Shown piece after piece: positions 25,690 through 35,251 of a stretch of DNA of 64,000 bases. The translations under genes were made by a program, and so were the position numbers. The notes beneath the pieces are model-generated. The model ran no database searches. It saw only the letters and a list, made by a program, of their open reading frames with translations, and had not been told where the DNA came from. The number at the start of each line of letters is the position of its first letter. Position 1 is the first letter of the stretch. Source of the DNA: Pseudalkalibacillus berkeleyi (GTDB lineage: Bacteria > Bacillota > Bacilli > Bacillales > Fictibacillaceae); assembly GCF_021608225.1 (NCBI RefSeq), contig NZ_JAKIJS010000001.1, positions 558,001-622,000 of the forward strand, in the 5' to 3' direction.

Positions 25690-26910
25690 GTGTGGAGAAA
25701 CAAGAATTTCATACTTTTGATGTTTGGATTAGCGGTTTCTAGTACGGGACTTTGGGTTGGAATTATCGGTAACCTTGAGTTTCTACAGAAAAATGTTGAA
25801 TCATCTTTTTTGCAAGCATTAATTATATTATCAGGATTTCTAGTCGGAATTTTTCTAGCACCTCTTGCTGGGAGAGTGATCGATCGAAGTGTTAAGCGAA
25901 ACATTTTAATATACGCAGGTTTTGCTAGAGTTGTAGCGATCTTATTCATGTATTTAGCGATTGCGACCAACTCAGTATGGTGGATGGTCATTTATACGTT
26001 TGTCATTGGGATATCAGGAACGTTCGCAAACCCAGCCATGCAAACGATGCTGCCCTTAATTGTAAAGAAAGACCAATTACTTGGAGCAAATAGTGTCCAC
26101 GTTAATATATTCACAGGGGCAAGAATTATTGGTACAGCCCTCGGTGGAGTCATGCTTGTCGCGATGTCATTGTATTCCTTATACACAGTCACACTTGTAT
26201 CCTACGTCATTTTATTAATTGCGACATTCTTTATCAGAGCCGACGAAGACGTGAAGAAAAAGAAGGATGCAAAGGCTAAGAAAGAAAACTTCCTAAGTAC
26301 AATTCGAGAATTATATCCCGTTATTAAGAAACAACGGATGGTTGTTAATGGAATCTTTCTATTAATACCAGCTTTCTTATTTATTTCTGGTTTTAACTTG
26401 ATGGTTATAGAAATTAGTGAGCTTCAAAATAACCCTGGTATTAAAGGGATCTTGTACACGACGGAAGGGCTGTGTGTCTTTATCGGAACATTCATAGCCA
26501 ATAAATTTTTTAAAGACAAACCAAAATTAACTTATATGTTGGCGATTACTTTTGTCATTGCGACAGCACAGTTATCACTATTTTTTGCAGAGCACCAGAT
26601 CATGTCGATCATATCTTTTGGTATATTTGGATTAGCTGCAGGCACGCTGTTCCCAGTAGTAACAACCATTTTTCAAACGGATGTTCCTTCTGAATATCAC
26701 GGAAGATTCTTCTCTATTAAAGGGATGATTGACAATATCATTTTCCAAGCTTTAATGCTATTAACAGGGCTATTCTTAGATACAATAGGATTTAAAGTGA
26801 TGGTAGTCAGTTTTGGGATCAGTTCATTCATATATGTATCCATTATTGTTCTCCGTCATCTTTCTACTAAAGGCAGAATGAACAGGGAATCTGTCGAAAT
26901 ATCAAAATAG
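25690..26910 (+). CDS. MFS transporter
   Basis: The 406-residue membrane protein has about twelve hydrophobic helices and the major-facilitator loop motif between helices 2 and 3 (GRVIDRSVKRNIL). It resembles the drug/siderophore exporter type (MFS_3). A basic cytoplasmic loop (KKKKDAKAKKEN) sits between the two six-helix halves. Translation starts at GTG after GAGGGGATAG. The gene is monocistronic and ends in a strong terminator. The exported compound is unknown. Confidence 0.88.
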   Translation: MWRNKNFILLMFGLAVSSTGLWVGIIGNLEFLQKNVESSFLQALIILSGFLVGIFLAPLAGRVIDRSVKRNILIYAGFARVVAILFMYLAIATNSVWWMVIYTFVIGISGTFANPAMQTMLPLIVKKDQLLGANSVHVNIFTGARIIGTALGGVMLVAMSLYSLYTVTLVSYVILLIATFFIRADEDVKKKKDAKAKKENFLSTIRELYPVIKKQRMVVNGIFLLIPAFLFISGFNLMVIEISELQNNPGIKGILYTTEGLCVFIGTFIANKFFKDKPKLTYMLAITFVIATAQLSLFFAEHQIMSIISFGIFGLAAGTLFPVVTTIFQTDVPSEYHGRFFSIKGMIDNIIFQALMLLTGLFLDTIGFKVMVVSFGISSFIYVSIIVLRHLSTKGRMNRESVEISK

Positions 26911-26923
26911 TTGTCGAATACGT

Positions 26924-26958
26924 AAAAAAGACGCAAATCACAATTTGCGTCTTTTTTT
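26924..26958 (+). terminator. Terminator of the MFS gene
   Basis: A 9-bp GC-containing stem (GACGCAAAT with ATTTGCGTC), extended by A-T pairs, has a 4-base loop and a run of eight T residues. Confidence 0.92.
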
Positions 26959-27061
26959 TATTTATTTATAAAATGGATTAAAATGCTTGAACCCTTGATA
27001 CATAAGGTTTTATCGACTGAAGGTAAGTAACTATAATATGTCAATAATTACAATTTGTTTA

Positions 27062-27076
27062 AATTTTCTTAAAAAA
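27062..27076. promoter_or_regulatory. Putative CodY box of the peptide transport operon
   Basis: AATTTTCTTAAAAAA matches the CodY consensus AATTTTCWGAAAATT at 12 of 15 positions. It lies just upstream of the -35 element of the dpp promoter. The dpp operon is a classic CodY target in B. subtilis. In AT-rich DNA a three-mismatch match can arise by chance. Confidence 0.45.
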
Positions 27077-27080
27077 CATC

Positions 27081-27109
27081 TTGAATGTTCGGATTTTAAA
27101 TTTTATAAT
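27081..27109 (+). promoter_or_regulatory. Promoter of the peptide transport operon
   Basis: TTGAAT and a perfect TATAAT are spaced by 17 bases, about 100 bases before the first gene. Confidence 0.65.
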
Positions 27110-27207
27110 GTTGTAAAATAATTCAAAAAATAAACAAAGTTCACACAATTAGGCGAATGGAAACGAAACTTGCTTCAAACGCAACATACACAAGGGGGGT
27201 TGTTCGT

Positions 27208-28224
27208 TTGGAAGAATTATTACGTGTCGAAAATCTTAAGACCTATTTTTTCGACAAAAAAAAGACGATCAAAGCAGTAGATGGAGTCGACTTTAAGATT
27301 AATAAAGGTGAAACAGTCGCTCTAGTCGGTGAGTCGGGATGTGGCAAAAGCATGACTTCACTTTCTGTCATGCAGTTAGTACCCGGCCCATATGGAAAAA
27401 TTGTTGAAGGAGAAATCACTCTAGAAGGGAAGAACCTACTACGTTTATCAGAAAATGAAATGTGTAAGGTTCGAGGAAATGAAATATCAATGATTTTCCA
27501 AGAGCCGATGACCTCTTTAAACCCAGTTTTGACCATAGGTGAACAAATTATCGAAGTCATTACATACCACAAACGTCTGTCTCGAAAAAAGGCTACTCAA
27601 CAAGCAATTGAATTGCTTAAGCTAGTAGGTATTCCTCGGGCAGAGTCCATCATCTCGGATTACCCACATCGATTATCTGGCGGGATGAGGCAACGTGTCA
27701 TGATCGCCATGGCAATGAGTTGTGATCCCAAACTTCTTATCGCAGACGAACCTACCACAGCATTAGATGTTACGATTCAAGCTCAAATCTTAGACCTCAT
27801 GAAAGATTTATCTAAAAAAGTGAATACTTCAATTCTACTGATTACACATGATTTAGGTGTCGTATCGGAACTGGCAGAAAGAGTCATTGTTATGTACGCA
27901 GGACAAATCGTTGAACAAGCAAGTGTTGACGATTTGTTCGAGGAACCACTCCACCCATATACACAAGGTCTGGTTGAATCGGTTCCTGACATTGATGCAG
28001 AAATCGGCAGGTTGAACCCGATTAAAGGGAACGTGCCAACACCAGATCAAATGCCTAACGGGTGTAGATTCGCGCCAAGGTGCTCTAAAGCATTCGATCG
28101 ATGTTTTTCAGAAGAACCACAGTTATTAGAGAAAAAGTATGGTACAAGAACGGTCCGATGTTTCTTGTATGAAGATGAAAAGGGGGCTGGCCATGCAGGA
28201 AAGGACCAATACTCTCACCGTTGA
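27208..28224 (+). CDS. dppD: Dipeptide/oligopeptide ABC transporter ATPase (DppD/OppD)
   Basis: The 338-residue ATPase has Walker A GESGCGKS, signature LSGGMRQR and Walker [13 protein letters not shown]. The C-terminal oligopeptide-transport extension contains the CRFAPRC cysteines. It pairs with DppF to power peptide import. TTG 27208 lies eight bases after AAGGGGGG and gives the usual [11 protein letters not shown] start; an ATG 51 bases upstream has no ribosome site. It is the first gene of a six-gene operon and overlaps dppF by 32 bases. Whether di- or oligopeptides are preferred cannot be told. Confidence 0.93.
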   Translation: MEELLRVENLKTYFFDKKKTIKAVDGVDFKINKGETVALVGESGCGKSMTSLSVMQLVPGPYGKIVEGEITLEGKNLLRLSENEMCKVRGNEISMIFQEPMTSLNPVLTIGEQIIEVITYHKRLSRKKATQQAIELLKLVGIPRAESIISDYPHRLSGGMRQRVMIAMAMSCDPKLLIADEPTTALDVTIQAQILDLMKDLSKKVNTSILLITHDLGVVSELAERVIVMYAGQIVEQASVDDLFEEPLHPYTQGLVESVPDIDAEIGRLNPIKGNVPTPDQMPNGCRFAPRCSKAFDRCFSEEPQLLEKKYGTRTVRCFLYEDEKGAGHAGKDQYSHR

Positions 28225-29218
28225 TTCGAACAATAAAGCTTCAACCGATACGATCTTAGAAGTGTCTAACTTGAAAATGCATTTCCCTGTAAAAGCAGGG
28301 ATCATGCAACGGACGGTCGGTCATGTAAAGGCGGTAGATGGGATTACTTTTACTCTCAAAAGAGGAGAAACCTTAGGAATTGTTGGGGAGTCTGGTTGTG
28401 GGAAGTCAACACTAGGCCGAGCGATCATCCGCTTGTATACACCTACATCCGGTAAAATTCTCTTTAATAATCAAGATATAACCACCACTCCTGAAGGAGA
28501 ATTACGAAAGTCCGTTCGGCGACAAATGCAAATGATATTTCAAGATCCATTTGCATCATTAAATCCTAGAAAGTCACTTGGGACAAGCATAATGGAGCCT
28601 TTGAAAACGCATCATTATGGAAATTCACCTGAACGTAAGGAGAAAGTCGAGGAACTGCTTGATACAGTAGGCTTAGATCGATCGTATGCGAACCGGTATC
28701 CCCACGAATTTTCCGGGGGACAACGCCAACGAATCGGTATCGCTCGCGCACTTGCACTTAATCCAGAGTTAATGATTGCTGATGAACCAGTGTCTGCCTT
28801 AGACGTATCGATCCAAGCTCAAATCATTAATCTAATGGAAGACTTACAAGATCGTTACAACCTTACATATTTGTTCATTTCGCATGATTTAGGAGTCGTT
28901 AGGCATATTTCAGATCGTGTAGGTGTGATGTATCTTGGGAACATGATGGAGCTTGCTAATAAGCATGACTTGTATAAAGAGCCGATGCACCCTTATACAC
29001 AAGCACTAATGTCGGCTGTGCCCGTTCCCCGTAAGAAGGGCCAGATAAAGCGGGAAAGAATTATTTTGTCTGGGGATTTGCCAAGTCCATCCAATCCACC
29101 TAAAGGCTGTGTTTTCCATACGAGATGCCCAGCAGCGATGGATATTTGCAAGCAACAGATTCCAAAGTTCCAAGAAGTACAGCCAGACCACTATGTTGCA
29201 TGTCATCTCTACGAATAG
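28193..29218 (+). CDS. dppF: Dipeptide/oligopeptide ABC transporter ATPase (DppF/OppF)
   Basis: The 341-residue partner ATPase has [17 protein letters not shown] and LMIADEPVSALD and ends with the CVFHTRCP cysteine motif of this subfamily. The ATG at 28193 is preceded by AAAGGGGG and lies inside the end of dppD. With DppD it forms the nucleotide-binding pair of the importer. Confidence 0.93.
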   Translation: MQERTNTLTVDSNNKASTDTILEVSNLKMHFPVKAGIMQRTVGHVKAVDGITFTLKRGETLGIVGESGCGKSTLGRAIIRLYTPTSGKILFNNQDITTTPEGELRKSVRRQMQMIFQDPFASLNPRKSLGTSIMEPLKTHHYGNSPERKEKVEELLDTVGLDRSYANRYPHEFSGGQRQRIGIARALALNPELMIADEPVSALDVSIQAQIINLMEDLQDRYNLTYLFISHDLGVVRHISDRVGVMYLGNMMELANKHDLYKEPMHPYTQALMSAVPVPRKKGQIKRERIILSGDLPSPSNPPKGCVFHTRCPAAMDICKQQIPKFQEVQPDHYVACHLYE

Positions 29219-29314
29219 AGATGTTACTCATTTTACTAAGCGGAGGGAGGGAATATTGGGTTCGTTGTGCAGATTCATTCAAATTTGTTCTAAAAACTAA
29301 GGGGGTTTAGCAAT

Positions 29315-30967
29315 TTGAAGAATAAGAAGTTTACTTTGTTGGTTCTATTAACGTTTGTATTGTCTATTTTCCTGGCGGCGTGTAATGCAAATCCTGCTAC
29401 AGAGCCGAGTGAAAAAGAAAATGAAAATGAAAACAACACTGAAGAGCAAGCATCCGGTGAGCCTAAAGAAGGTGGAGATCTGATTGTAGGTTCCATTGGT
29501 GCTCCAACACTATTCAACGACCTATATTCCACAGATATTTCAAGCTCTGATATCTCGGGTTGGTTATATGACGGGCTCGTGAAATATGATGAGAACCTTG
29601 AGCCACAAGGTGACTTGGCTAAGGAATGGCAAACGTCTGATGATGGACTCGTTTGGACGATTACGCTACATGATGGCGTTAAGTTCCATGATGGGGAAGC
29701 ATTGACTGCTGAAGATGTTAAATTTACTTACAGCATTCCATTGAGTGAGGACTATACAGGTCCACGTGCATCTGATTTCGAAAAGATCGAAAAGATTGAT
29801 GTGGTAGATGATACAACAGTAAAGATTACTTTGTCTGAGCCGTATGCTCCATTCCTTGGTACGCTCTCTTACGGAATTCTTCCTGAGCATATCCTAAAGG
29901 ATGTTCCAATTGCTGAACTTGGCGAAAATGAATTCAATACGAAGAATCCAGTAGGATCAGGACCATTTAAATTTGAAGAATGGAAAGAAGGACAATACGT
30001 TAAAGTTGTTGCGAACGATGATTATTACAATGGTAGACCATATTTAGATTCTATTACGTACAAAATTGTTCCAGATGCGAATGCATTGATGGCGCAAATT
30101 GCAAATGGTGATGTTCACCAAGCTTCTGTACAATCTTCTGATCTTCCAACAGCTGAAAAGCTTGTGGATGATGGGAAAATCAACCTTTCAACAGAGTTAT
30201 CTTTAGCTTATACGTATCTTGGATACAACCAAAAGAATGAGTTATTCCAAGACGCAAAAGTCCGTCAAGCATTAACACATGCTCTAGATCGTGATTCAAT
30301 GATTCAAGCAGTACTAGATGGTGACGGAGAAATTGCACATGCTCCTTCAAGTCCATTGAGCTGGGCATACAATGAAAATGTACCAAAGTTCGACTTCGAT
30401 GTAGATAAAGCGAAACAATTGTTAGAAGAAGCAGGATGGACGCCTGGTGATGATGGCATCCTTCAAAAAGATGGGAAGAAATTCTCATTTGAAGTGAAAA
30501 CAAACCAAGGAAATAAAGCTCGTGAGCAAATTGCACAAATTGTACAAGAGCAATTAAAGCAAGTTGGAATTGAAGTGACACCGAAAATTATGGAGTGGAG
30601 TGCGTTCATTGAAGACGTAACTGCACCAAACTGGAACTATGATGCTGTTATCTTAGGCTGGAGCTTATCTGCTGATCCAGATCCAACTGCATTATGGCAC
30701 TCTAAAGAACGTGAAGAAGGGTTAAACTTCGTTCACTTCTCAGATCCTGAATTGGATAAGTTAATGGAAGAAAATACGAAGCAAGTTGAACAAAGCGAAC
30801 GAAAAGAAACAATTGCAAAAATTCAAGAAGGAATTGCAGAGCAACAACCATATACCTTCTTGTATTACCCGAATGACCACTATGCGCTTGACGCTAGTAT
30901 TAAAGGATTTGTACACCATCCGTCAAGTGAATATTACATGATCGAAAAATGGTGGATGGATAAGTAA
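29315..30967 (+). CDS. dppE: Peptide-binding lipoprotein of ABC transporter (SBP family 5)
   Basis: The 550-residue lipoprotein has a signal peptide with lipobox LAAC (cysteine at residue 23). A low-complexity E/N/K spacer of about 20 residues and a type-5 solute-binding domain follow. Recognisable parts are WTITLHDGVKFHDGEALTAEDVKFT and NPVGSGPF. It captures peptides outside the membrane. Translation starts at TTG after GGGGG. The gene sits between the ATPases and permeases of the same system, in contrast to the common order with the binding protein at one end. Confidence 0.92.
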   Translation: MKNKKFTLLVLLTFVLSIFLAACNANPATEPSEKENENENNTEEQASGEPKEGGDLIVGSIGAPTLFNDLYSTDISSSDISGWLYDGLVKYDENLEPQGDLAKEWQTSDDGLVWTITLHDGVKFHDGEALTAEDVKFTYSIPLSEDYTGPRASDFEKIEKIDVVDDTTVKITLSEPYAPFLGTLSYGILPEHILKDVPIAELGENEFNTKNPVGSGPFKFEEWKEGQYVKVVANDDYYNGRPYLDSITYKIVPDANALMAQIANGDVHQASVQSSDLPTAEKLVDDGKINLSTELSLAYTYLGYNQKNELFQDAKVRQALTHALDRDSMIQAVLDGDGEIAHAPSSPLSWAYNENVPKFDFDVDKAKQLLEEAGWTPGDDGILQKDGKKFSFEVKTNQGNKAREQIAQIVQEQLKQVGIEVTPKIMEWSAFIEDVTAPNWNYDAVILGWSLSADPDPTALWHSKEREEGLNFVHFSDPELDKLMEENTKQVEQSERKETIAKIQEGIAEQQPYTFLYYPNDHYALDASIKGFVHHPSSEYYMIEKWWMDK

Positions 30968-31101
30968 ACATTTAAAACAGGATGTAGATGGGTAAAGCGT
31001 TACTCTTATAGCTTTATCCATCTCCTGTTTATATCAATTAATTTTTCTCGCCTTTACATAACGACTACACATTTAAGTAGATAAAAAAAGGGGGATTTCT
31101 G

Positions 31102-32052
31102 TTGCTTTCATACATCATTCGTCGTGTATTAATGGCTATACCTTTGTTAATCGGTATATCCATATTATCGTTCGGTATTATTCATTTGGCACCTGGTGAT
31201 CCAACAGCTTTGATGATGGATCCGAATATTAAACCAGAGGATATGGAGGCTTATAAAGAAAAATATGGATTAAACGATCCTACTCATATCCAATATCTTA
31301 AGTGGGTCGGAAATATGCTACAAGGTGATTTTGGGCAATCACTTATCAGACAAGGGACTGATGTTTCTTTCCTGATTGCACAGCGCTTACCGAATACGTT
31401 ATTTCTGATGCTTGTTTCTACAGCCCTGGCGATCATCATCTCGATTCCGTTTGGGATCTTTTCAGCAAGAAAGCCATATTCACTAACAGACTACTCTGTA
31501 ACATTTACTTCTTTTCTTGGCCTTGCTACACCTAACTTTTGGATAGGTCTTGTATTGATAATGTTTTTCTCAGTCCAACTAGGTTGGTTGCCTACCGGTG
31601 GGATCGCGACGTTAAATGAACCGTTTAGTTTAATAGACAGGTTGAACCACTTGATCTTACCTGCATTCGTACTAGCTACTGCGGATATGGCAGCTTTAAC
31701 AAGGTATACGAGGACGAGTATGCTTGAAGTGTTGAAGCAAGATTATATTCGAACAGCACGTGCAAAAGGATTTAAAGAAAACAAAGTTGTATATAAACAT
31801 GGTCTTAGGAATGGACTCATTCCTGTCATAACGATTTTCGGTTTGTTATTACCTTCGTTCTTTGCAGGAACGGTGATTGTTGAGAAGATCTTTAACTGGC
31901 CTGGAATTGGATTGTTGTTTATAGATGCAGCCTTTCAACGAGATTACCCGGTCATCATGGCAGTAACCGTTATTACAGCTGCCCTGACTGTTATAGGGAA
32001 CTTGATTGCTGACATACTATATGCCGTATTTGATCCAAGAATTGAGTATTAA
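31102..32052 (+). CDS. dppB: Peptide ABC transporter permease (DppB/OppB)
   Basis: The 316-residue permease has six membrane helices. The N-terminus is [21 protein letters not shown], and the cytoplasmic EAA loop ([21 protein letters not shown]) contacts the ATPases. Translation starts at TTG after AAGGGGGA. It forms the pore with DppC. A 130-base gap with an inverted sequence near 30980-31025 (ACAGGATGTAGATGG with CCATCTCCTGT) separates it from the binding-protein gene and may adjust relative expression. Confidence 0.93.
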   Translation: MLSYIIRRVLMAIPLLIGISILSFGIIHLAPGDPTALMMDPNIKPEDMEAYKEKYGLNDPTHIQYLKWVGNMLQGDFGQSLIRQGTDVSFLIAQRLPNTLFLMLVSTALAIIISIPFGIFSARKPYSLTDYSVTFTSFLGLATPNFWIGLVLIMFFSVQLGWLPTGGIATLNEPFSLIDRLNHLILPAFVLATADMAALTRYTRTSMLEVLKQDYIRTARAKGFKENKVVYKHGLRNGLIPVITIFGLLLPSFFAGTVIVEKIFNWPGIGLLFIDAAFQRDYPVIMAVTVITAALTVIGNLIADILYAVFDPRIEY

Positions 32053-32063
32053 GGGGGATTAAA

Positions 32064-32987
32064 ATGTCACAGCCTGAAAATCAATTACAACCCAACGTAC
32101 CGGTTCATCCAGAGCCTATGGCACCAATGCCACAAAAGCCAGAAACACTGTCACGTATTGCAGTTGATAAATTTATGAAAAATAAGTTAGCGGTTGTCGG
32201 GTTAGTCATGTTAATCCTAATCGTACTAGCTGCAATCTTTGCACCCTATTTAACGCCGTACGAACCGAGTACTCAAGAATTATTGAAAAAGCTTACACCA
32301 CCGAACAGTGAACACTGGCTAGGCGTAGATACATTAGGAAGAGACATGTATACACGTATGCTATACGGTGCGAGAATTTCGTTGCTTGTAGGGTTTGCTT
32401 CAGTTACCGCATCCATCATTATCGGAACGATTATAGGTGCTATTGCGGGATACTATGGTGGTTTGGTAGATGCATTCCTTATGCGCGTTGTTGATGTATT
32501 CCTCTCGTTCCCAAGTCTATTCTTCTTAATTACGATTGTAACGATCTTCAGCCCGAGCATTAACATGTTGATTTTGGCTTTTGCATTATTCGGATGGACA
32601 GGTACTGCAAGATTGGTAAGAGGAGAATTCTTAAGCCTTCGAACGAGGGAGTTCGTGCTAGCAGCGAAGACAATGGGTGTAAGAAGCTCGAAAATCATTT
32701 TCTCTCACATTTTGCCGAATGCAATGGGTCCCATTATTGTTTCGGCGACATTAAATATTGGCATCATCATTTTAGCAGAATCAGCACTTAGCTATTTAGG
32801 ATTAGGCGTTCAACCACCAACACCGAGCTGGGGGAATATGTTACAAGATGCACAGAACATTACCATCATGTATCAAAGTCCTTGGTACCCAATCTTTCCA
32901 GGACTCGCGATTTTTATCACTGTATTAGCATTTAACTTTGTTGGTGATGGATTGCGTGATGCATTGGATCCGAAAATGAAGTCTTAG
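32064..32987 (+). CDS. dppC: Peptide ABC transporter permease (DppC/OppC)
   Basis: The 307-residue permease has a proline-rich cytoplasmic N-terminus of about 35 residues, the OppC_N helix, a binding-protein-dependent permease core ([20 protein letters not shown]) and the EAA loop [20 protein letters not shown]. It starts 12 bases after dppB with GGGGG upstream. Confidence 0.94.
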   Translation: MSQPENQLQPNVPVHPEPMAPMPQKPETLSRIAVDKFMKNKLAVVGLVMLILIVLAAIFAPYLTPYEPSTQELLKKLTPPNSEHWLGVDTLGRDMYTRMLYGARISLLVGFASVTASIIIGTIIGAIAGYYGGLVDAFLMRVVDVFLSFPSLFFLITIVTIFSPSINMLILAFALFGWTGTARLVRGEFLSLRTREFVLAAKTMGVRSSKIIFSHILPNAMGPIIVSATLNIGIIILAESALSYLGLGVQPPTPSWGNMLQDAQNITIMYQSPWYPIFPGLAIFITVLAFNFVGDGLRDALDPKMKS

Positions 32988-33009
32988 GAACCTTAAAGGA
33001 GGAAGATAG

Positions 33010-34986
33010 ATGGATCAACAAAATGGCGTTCAAATCGAAGACCTTTTAAAGCTGAAATTCGTAAGTGATCCTCAATTATCTCCTGATGGAAAACGTTTAG
33101 TTTATGTAGTAAAAGAAATTAATGAAGACAAGAAATATCAATCAAACCTCTATATGATGGATGTTGCGACAAAGAAAGTGGCCCGCTGGACGAGCGGCAA
33201 ATCAATGGACATCAATCCAAGGTGGTCGCCAGACGGGTCAGAGCTCCTGTTTCTTTCTAATCGGACTGAAAAAATGCAAGTTTGGACCATATCAGCAAGC
33301 GGAGGAGAGCCGGAAATCGTGACTGATATGGATCATGGCGTCTCAAATCCTAGCTGGCATCCAGAGGGGCATTCTATTCTTTATCAATTTACAAACAAAA
33401 AAGATGAAGAAAATGGACCGATTATCGTCGATCAACTTAGGTACAAGGCGGATGGGAAACCGTCACTCACCAGTCAATCTTATGAACAAGTTGCTCAAAT
33501 CACTCTCGATACGAAGGAAATAAAGGTGTTATTAGAGGGAGATGCAGATTATGTATATTCTAGTTATACAAATGACGGGTCTGGAATCGTTTATGTGAAG
33601 TTTGAAGAAGATGAGCCTGAATCTTATATTCAATCAAAAGTTTATGTTTATGAGTTTGATCAAAAGCCTAAGGCTATTTCTGAAATAAAAGGGACTTTAT
33701 CACACCCAGTCTGTTCACCAGACGGAAGATACATTGCGTATGTTGGCCATGATCAAAAGTATAGTCATGCAACCTATAACGAGCTGTTTGTTTATGATCG
33801 AGAGAGTGATTCTACTCAATGCTTAACTGGAAAACTAGATATTCAAATTGGAGATGTCATGATTAGTGACCTTCATTCCATTGACATGTCTCCAAGTCTT
33901 ACATGGAGCAATAATAGTGAACAACTCTACTTTCTCGCTAGTGAATTTGGGAATACAGAGCTTTATGCGATCGACCTATTCGGTAACGTAGATAAAATGG
34001 TTGAAGGAGATCGTCACATCTACCAATATGCAATGGATGATGATGCGAAAGATGTATATTTAGCAATCAGTACACCTGCGCATCCGGGGGATCTAGTACG
34101 GCATGATATTAATAGTCTAATGGAAGAACCACTCACTTATCATAACGAAAAGCTGTTATGCAACATAACACTTTCCATACCAGAGCCCGTCCAATATCCA
34201 AGTCAGGATGGAACAGTCATTCACGGTTGGATGCTGAAACCAAATGATTTTAAAGCTGGTGAGAAATATCCAATGATTCTCTACATTCATGGTGGTCCTC
34301 ACATGATGTATGGGAACACATTCTTTCATGAATTTCAATGTTTGACTGCTAAGGGCTATGCGGTGTTGTATTTAAACCCTCGAGGCAGTCATGGTTATGG
34401 TCAAACCTTCGTGAATGGTTGTAGAGGGGATTATGGTGGTGGTGATTATCATGACTTAATGTCTGGTGTTGATCACGCAATTGAATCCTTTAATTGGATT
34501 GATTCAGAGGAATTATACGTAACGGGCGGTAGCTACGGTGGATTTATGACCAATTGGATTGTAGGGAATACCAACCGATTTAAAGCGGCTGTTACGCAAC
34601 GATCGATATGCAATTGGCAAAGTTTCTATGGCGTTAGTGATATCGGATACTTTTTTACAAAGGGCGAGATTGGGGTTCATATGGAAGAGGATCCTGAAAA
34701 GCTTTGGTACCATTCACCGATACGTTTTGTTAAGCATATAGAAACACCCTTGTTAATTATTCATGGTGAAAAAGATTATCGATGTCCAATTGAACAGGCT
34801 GAACAGCTATATATAGCATTAAAGCAGCAAAAGAAGCCGACAAGATTAGTTCGTTTCCCTGATGCAGATCATAATTTATCGCGCAATGGTGACCCTGCTA
34901 TGAGGATGGCAAGACTTGAGCAGATTAGTGGATGGTTCGATCACTACAGATTAATTCCGAAAACATCAAGAGTAGCGAACATTTAA
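33010..34986 (+). CDS. S9 family serine peptidase (acylaminoacyl-peptidase type)
   Basis: The 658-residue protein has a WD40-like beta-propeller (about residues 20-390) that filters substrates. An alpha/beta-hydrolase peptidase domain follows, with triad S508 (GGSYGGF), D589 (HGEKDYRCP) and H621 (DADHNLS). It is the YuxL type, with no signal peptide, and should cut short peptides in the cytoplasm. It follows dppC by 22 bases with GGAGGAAG, so it is the last gene of the peptide uptake operon. Import and breakdown of peptides are therefore coupled. Confidence 0.92.
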   Translation: MDQQNGVQIEDLLKLKFVSDPQLSPDGKRLVYVVKEINEDKKYQSNLYMMDVATKKVARWTSGKSMDINPRWSPDGSELLFLSNRTEKMQVWTISASGGEPEIVTDMDHGVSNPSWHPEGHSILYQFTNKKDEENGPIIVDQLRYKADGKPSLTSQSYEQVAQITLDTKEIKVLLEGDADYVYSSYTNDGSGIVYVKFEEDEPESYIQSKVYVYEFDQKPKAISEIKGTLSHPVCSPDGRYIAYVGHDQKYSHATYNELFVYDRESDSTQCLTGKLDIQIGDVMISDLHSIDMSPSLTWSNNSEQLYFLASEFGNTELYAIDLFGNVDKMVEGDRHIYQYAMDDDAKDVYLAISTPAHPGDLVRHDINSLMEEPLTYHNEKLLCNITLSIPEPVQYPSQDGTVIHGWMLKPNDFKAGEKYPMILYIHGGPHMMYGNTFFHEFQCLTAKGYAVLYLNPRGSHGYGQTFVNGCRGDYGGGDYHDLMSGVDHAIESFNWIDSEELYVTGGSYGGFMTNWIVGNTNRFKAAVTQRSICNWQSFYGVSDIGYFFTKGEIGVHMEEDPEKLWYHSPIRFVKHIETPLLIIHGEKDYRCPIEQAEQLYIALKQQKKPTRLVRFPDADHNLSRNGDPAMRMARLEQISGWFDHYRLIPKTSRVANI

Positions 34987-35034
34987 ATGAAAATGGAGTC
35001 ACTGAAATCAAACTGAACATCATCATACATTGTT

Positions 35035-35180
35035 GTTGATTTCAACGAAATTCACGACACTCCTGCGGGAATAGCGAGCCAGGCGAGACCCCGCAGCAAA
35101 CTTAACCTACTGGTATCTACGGCGTGTGAGGGGGCTCACGGTTCGCCCGCGGAAAGGGAGTGAATTTCGAAGAAATCAAT
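35035..35180. repeat. GC-rich intergenic inverted-repeat element
   Basis: Imperfect 21-bp inverted ends (35035-35055 and 35160-35180, three mismatches, with a perfect inner CGAAATTCAC/GTGAATTTCG) enclose a GC-rich core. The core begins CACTCCTGCGGG and ends CCCGCGGAAAGGGAGTG. Sequences of the type CTCCTGCGGG...CGCCCGCGGAAAG are familiar intergenic repeats in many Bacillaceae. No reading frame is carried. A collapsed copy is at 6031-6131. Confidence 0.75.
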
Positions 35181-35197
35181 TTCTTTATTTAACAAAG

Positions 35198-35245
35198 GGC
35201 TGTAAGAAGATCAGTTTTCACTGATTTTCTTACAGCCTCTTTTTT
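35198..35245. terminator. Long terminator hairpin attached to the repeat element
   Basis: GGCTGTAAGAA-g-ATCAGT pairs with ACTGAT-t-TTCTTACAGCC around a TTTC loop and is followed by TCTTTTTT. It ends the dpp operon. The minus-strand gene at 35252 ends directly next to it, so it may serve both directions. Confidence 0.85.
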
Positions 35246-35251
35246 GTCCCG

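Noticed and set aside
30975-31030. Terminator between the peptide-binding protein and dppB
   Set aside because: The inverted sequence is imperfect and has a weak T tail. More likely it is a processing or attenuation structure inside one operon.
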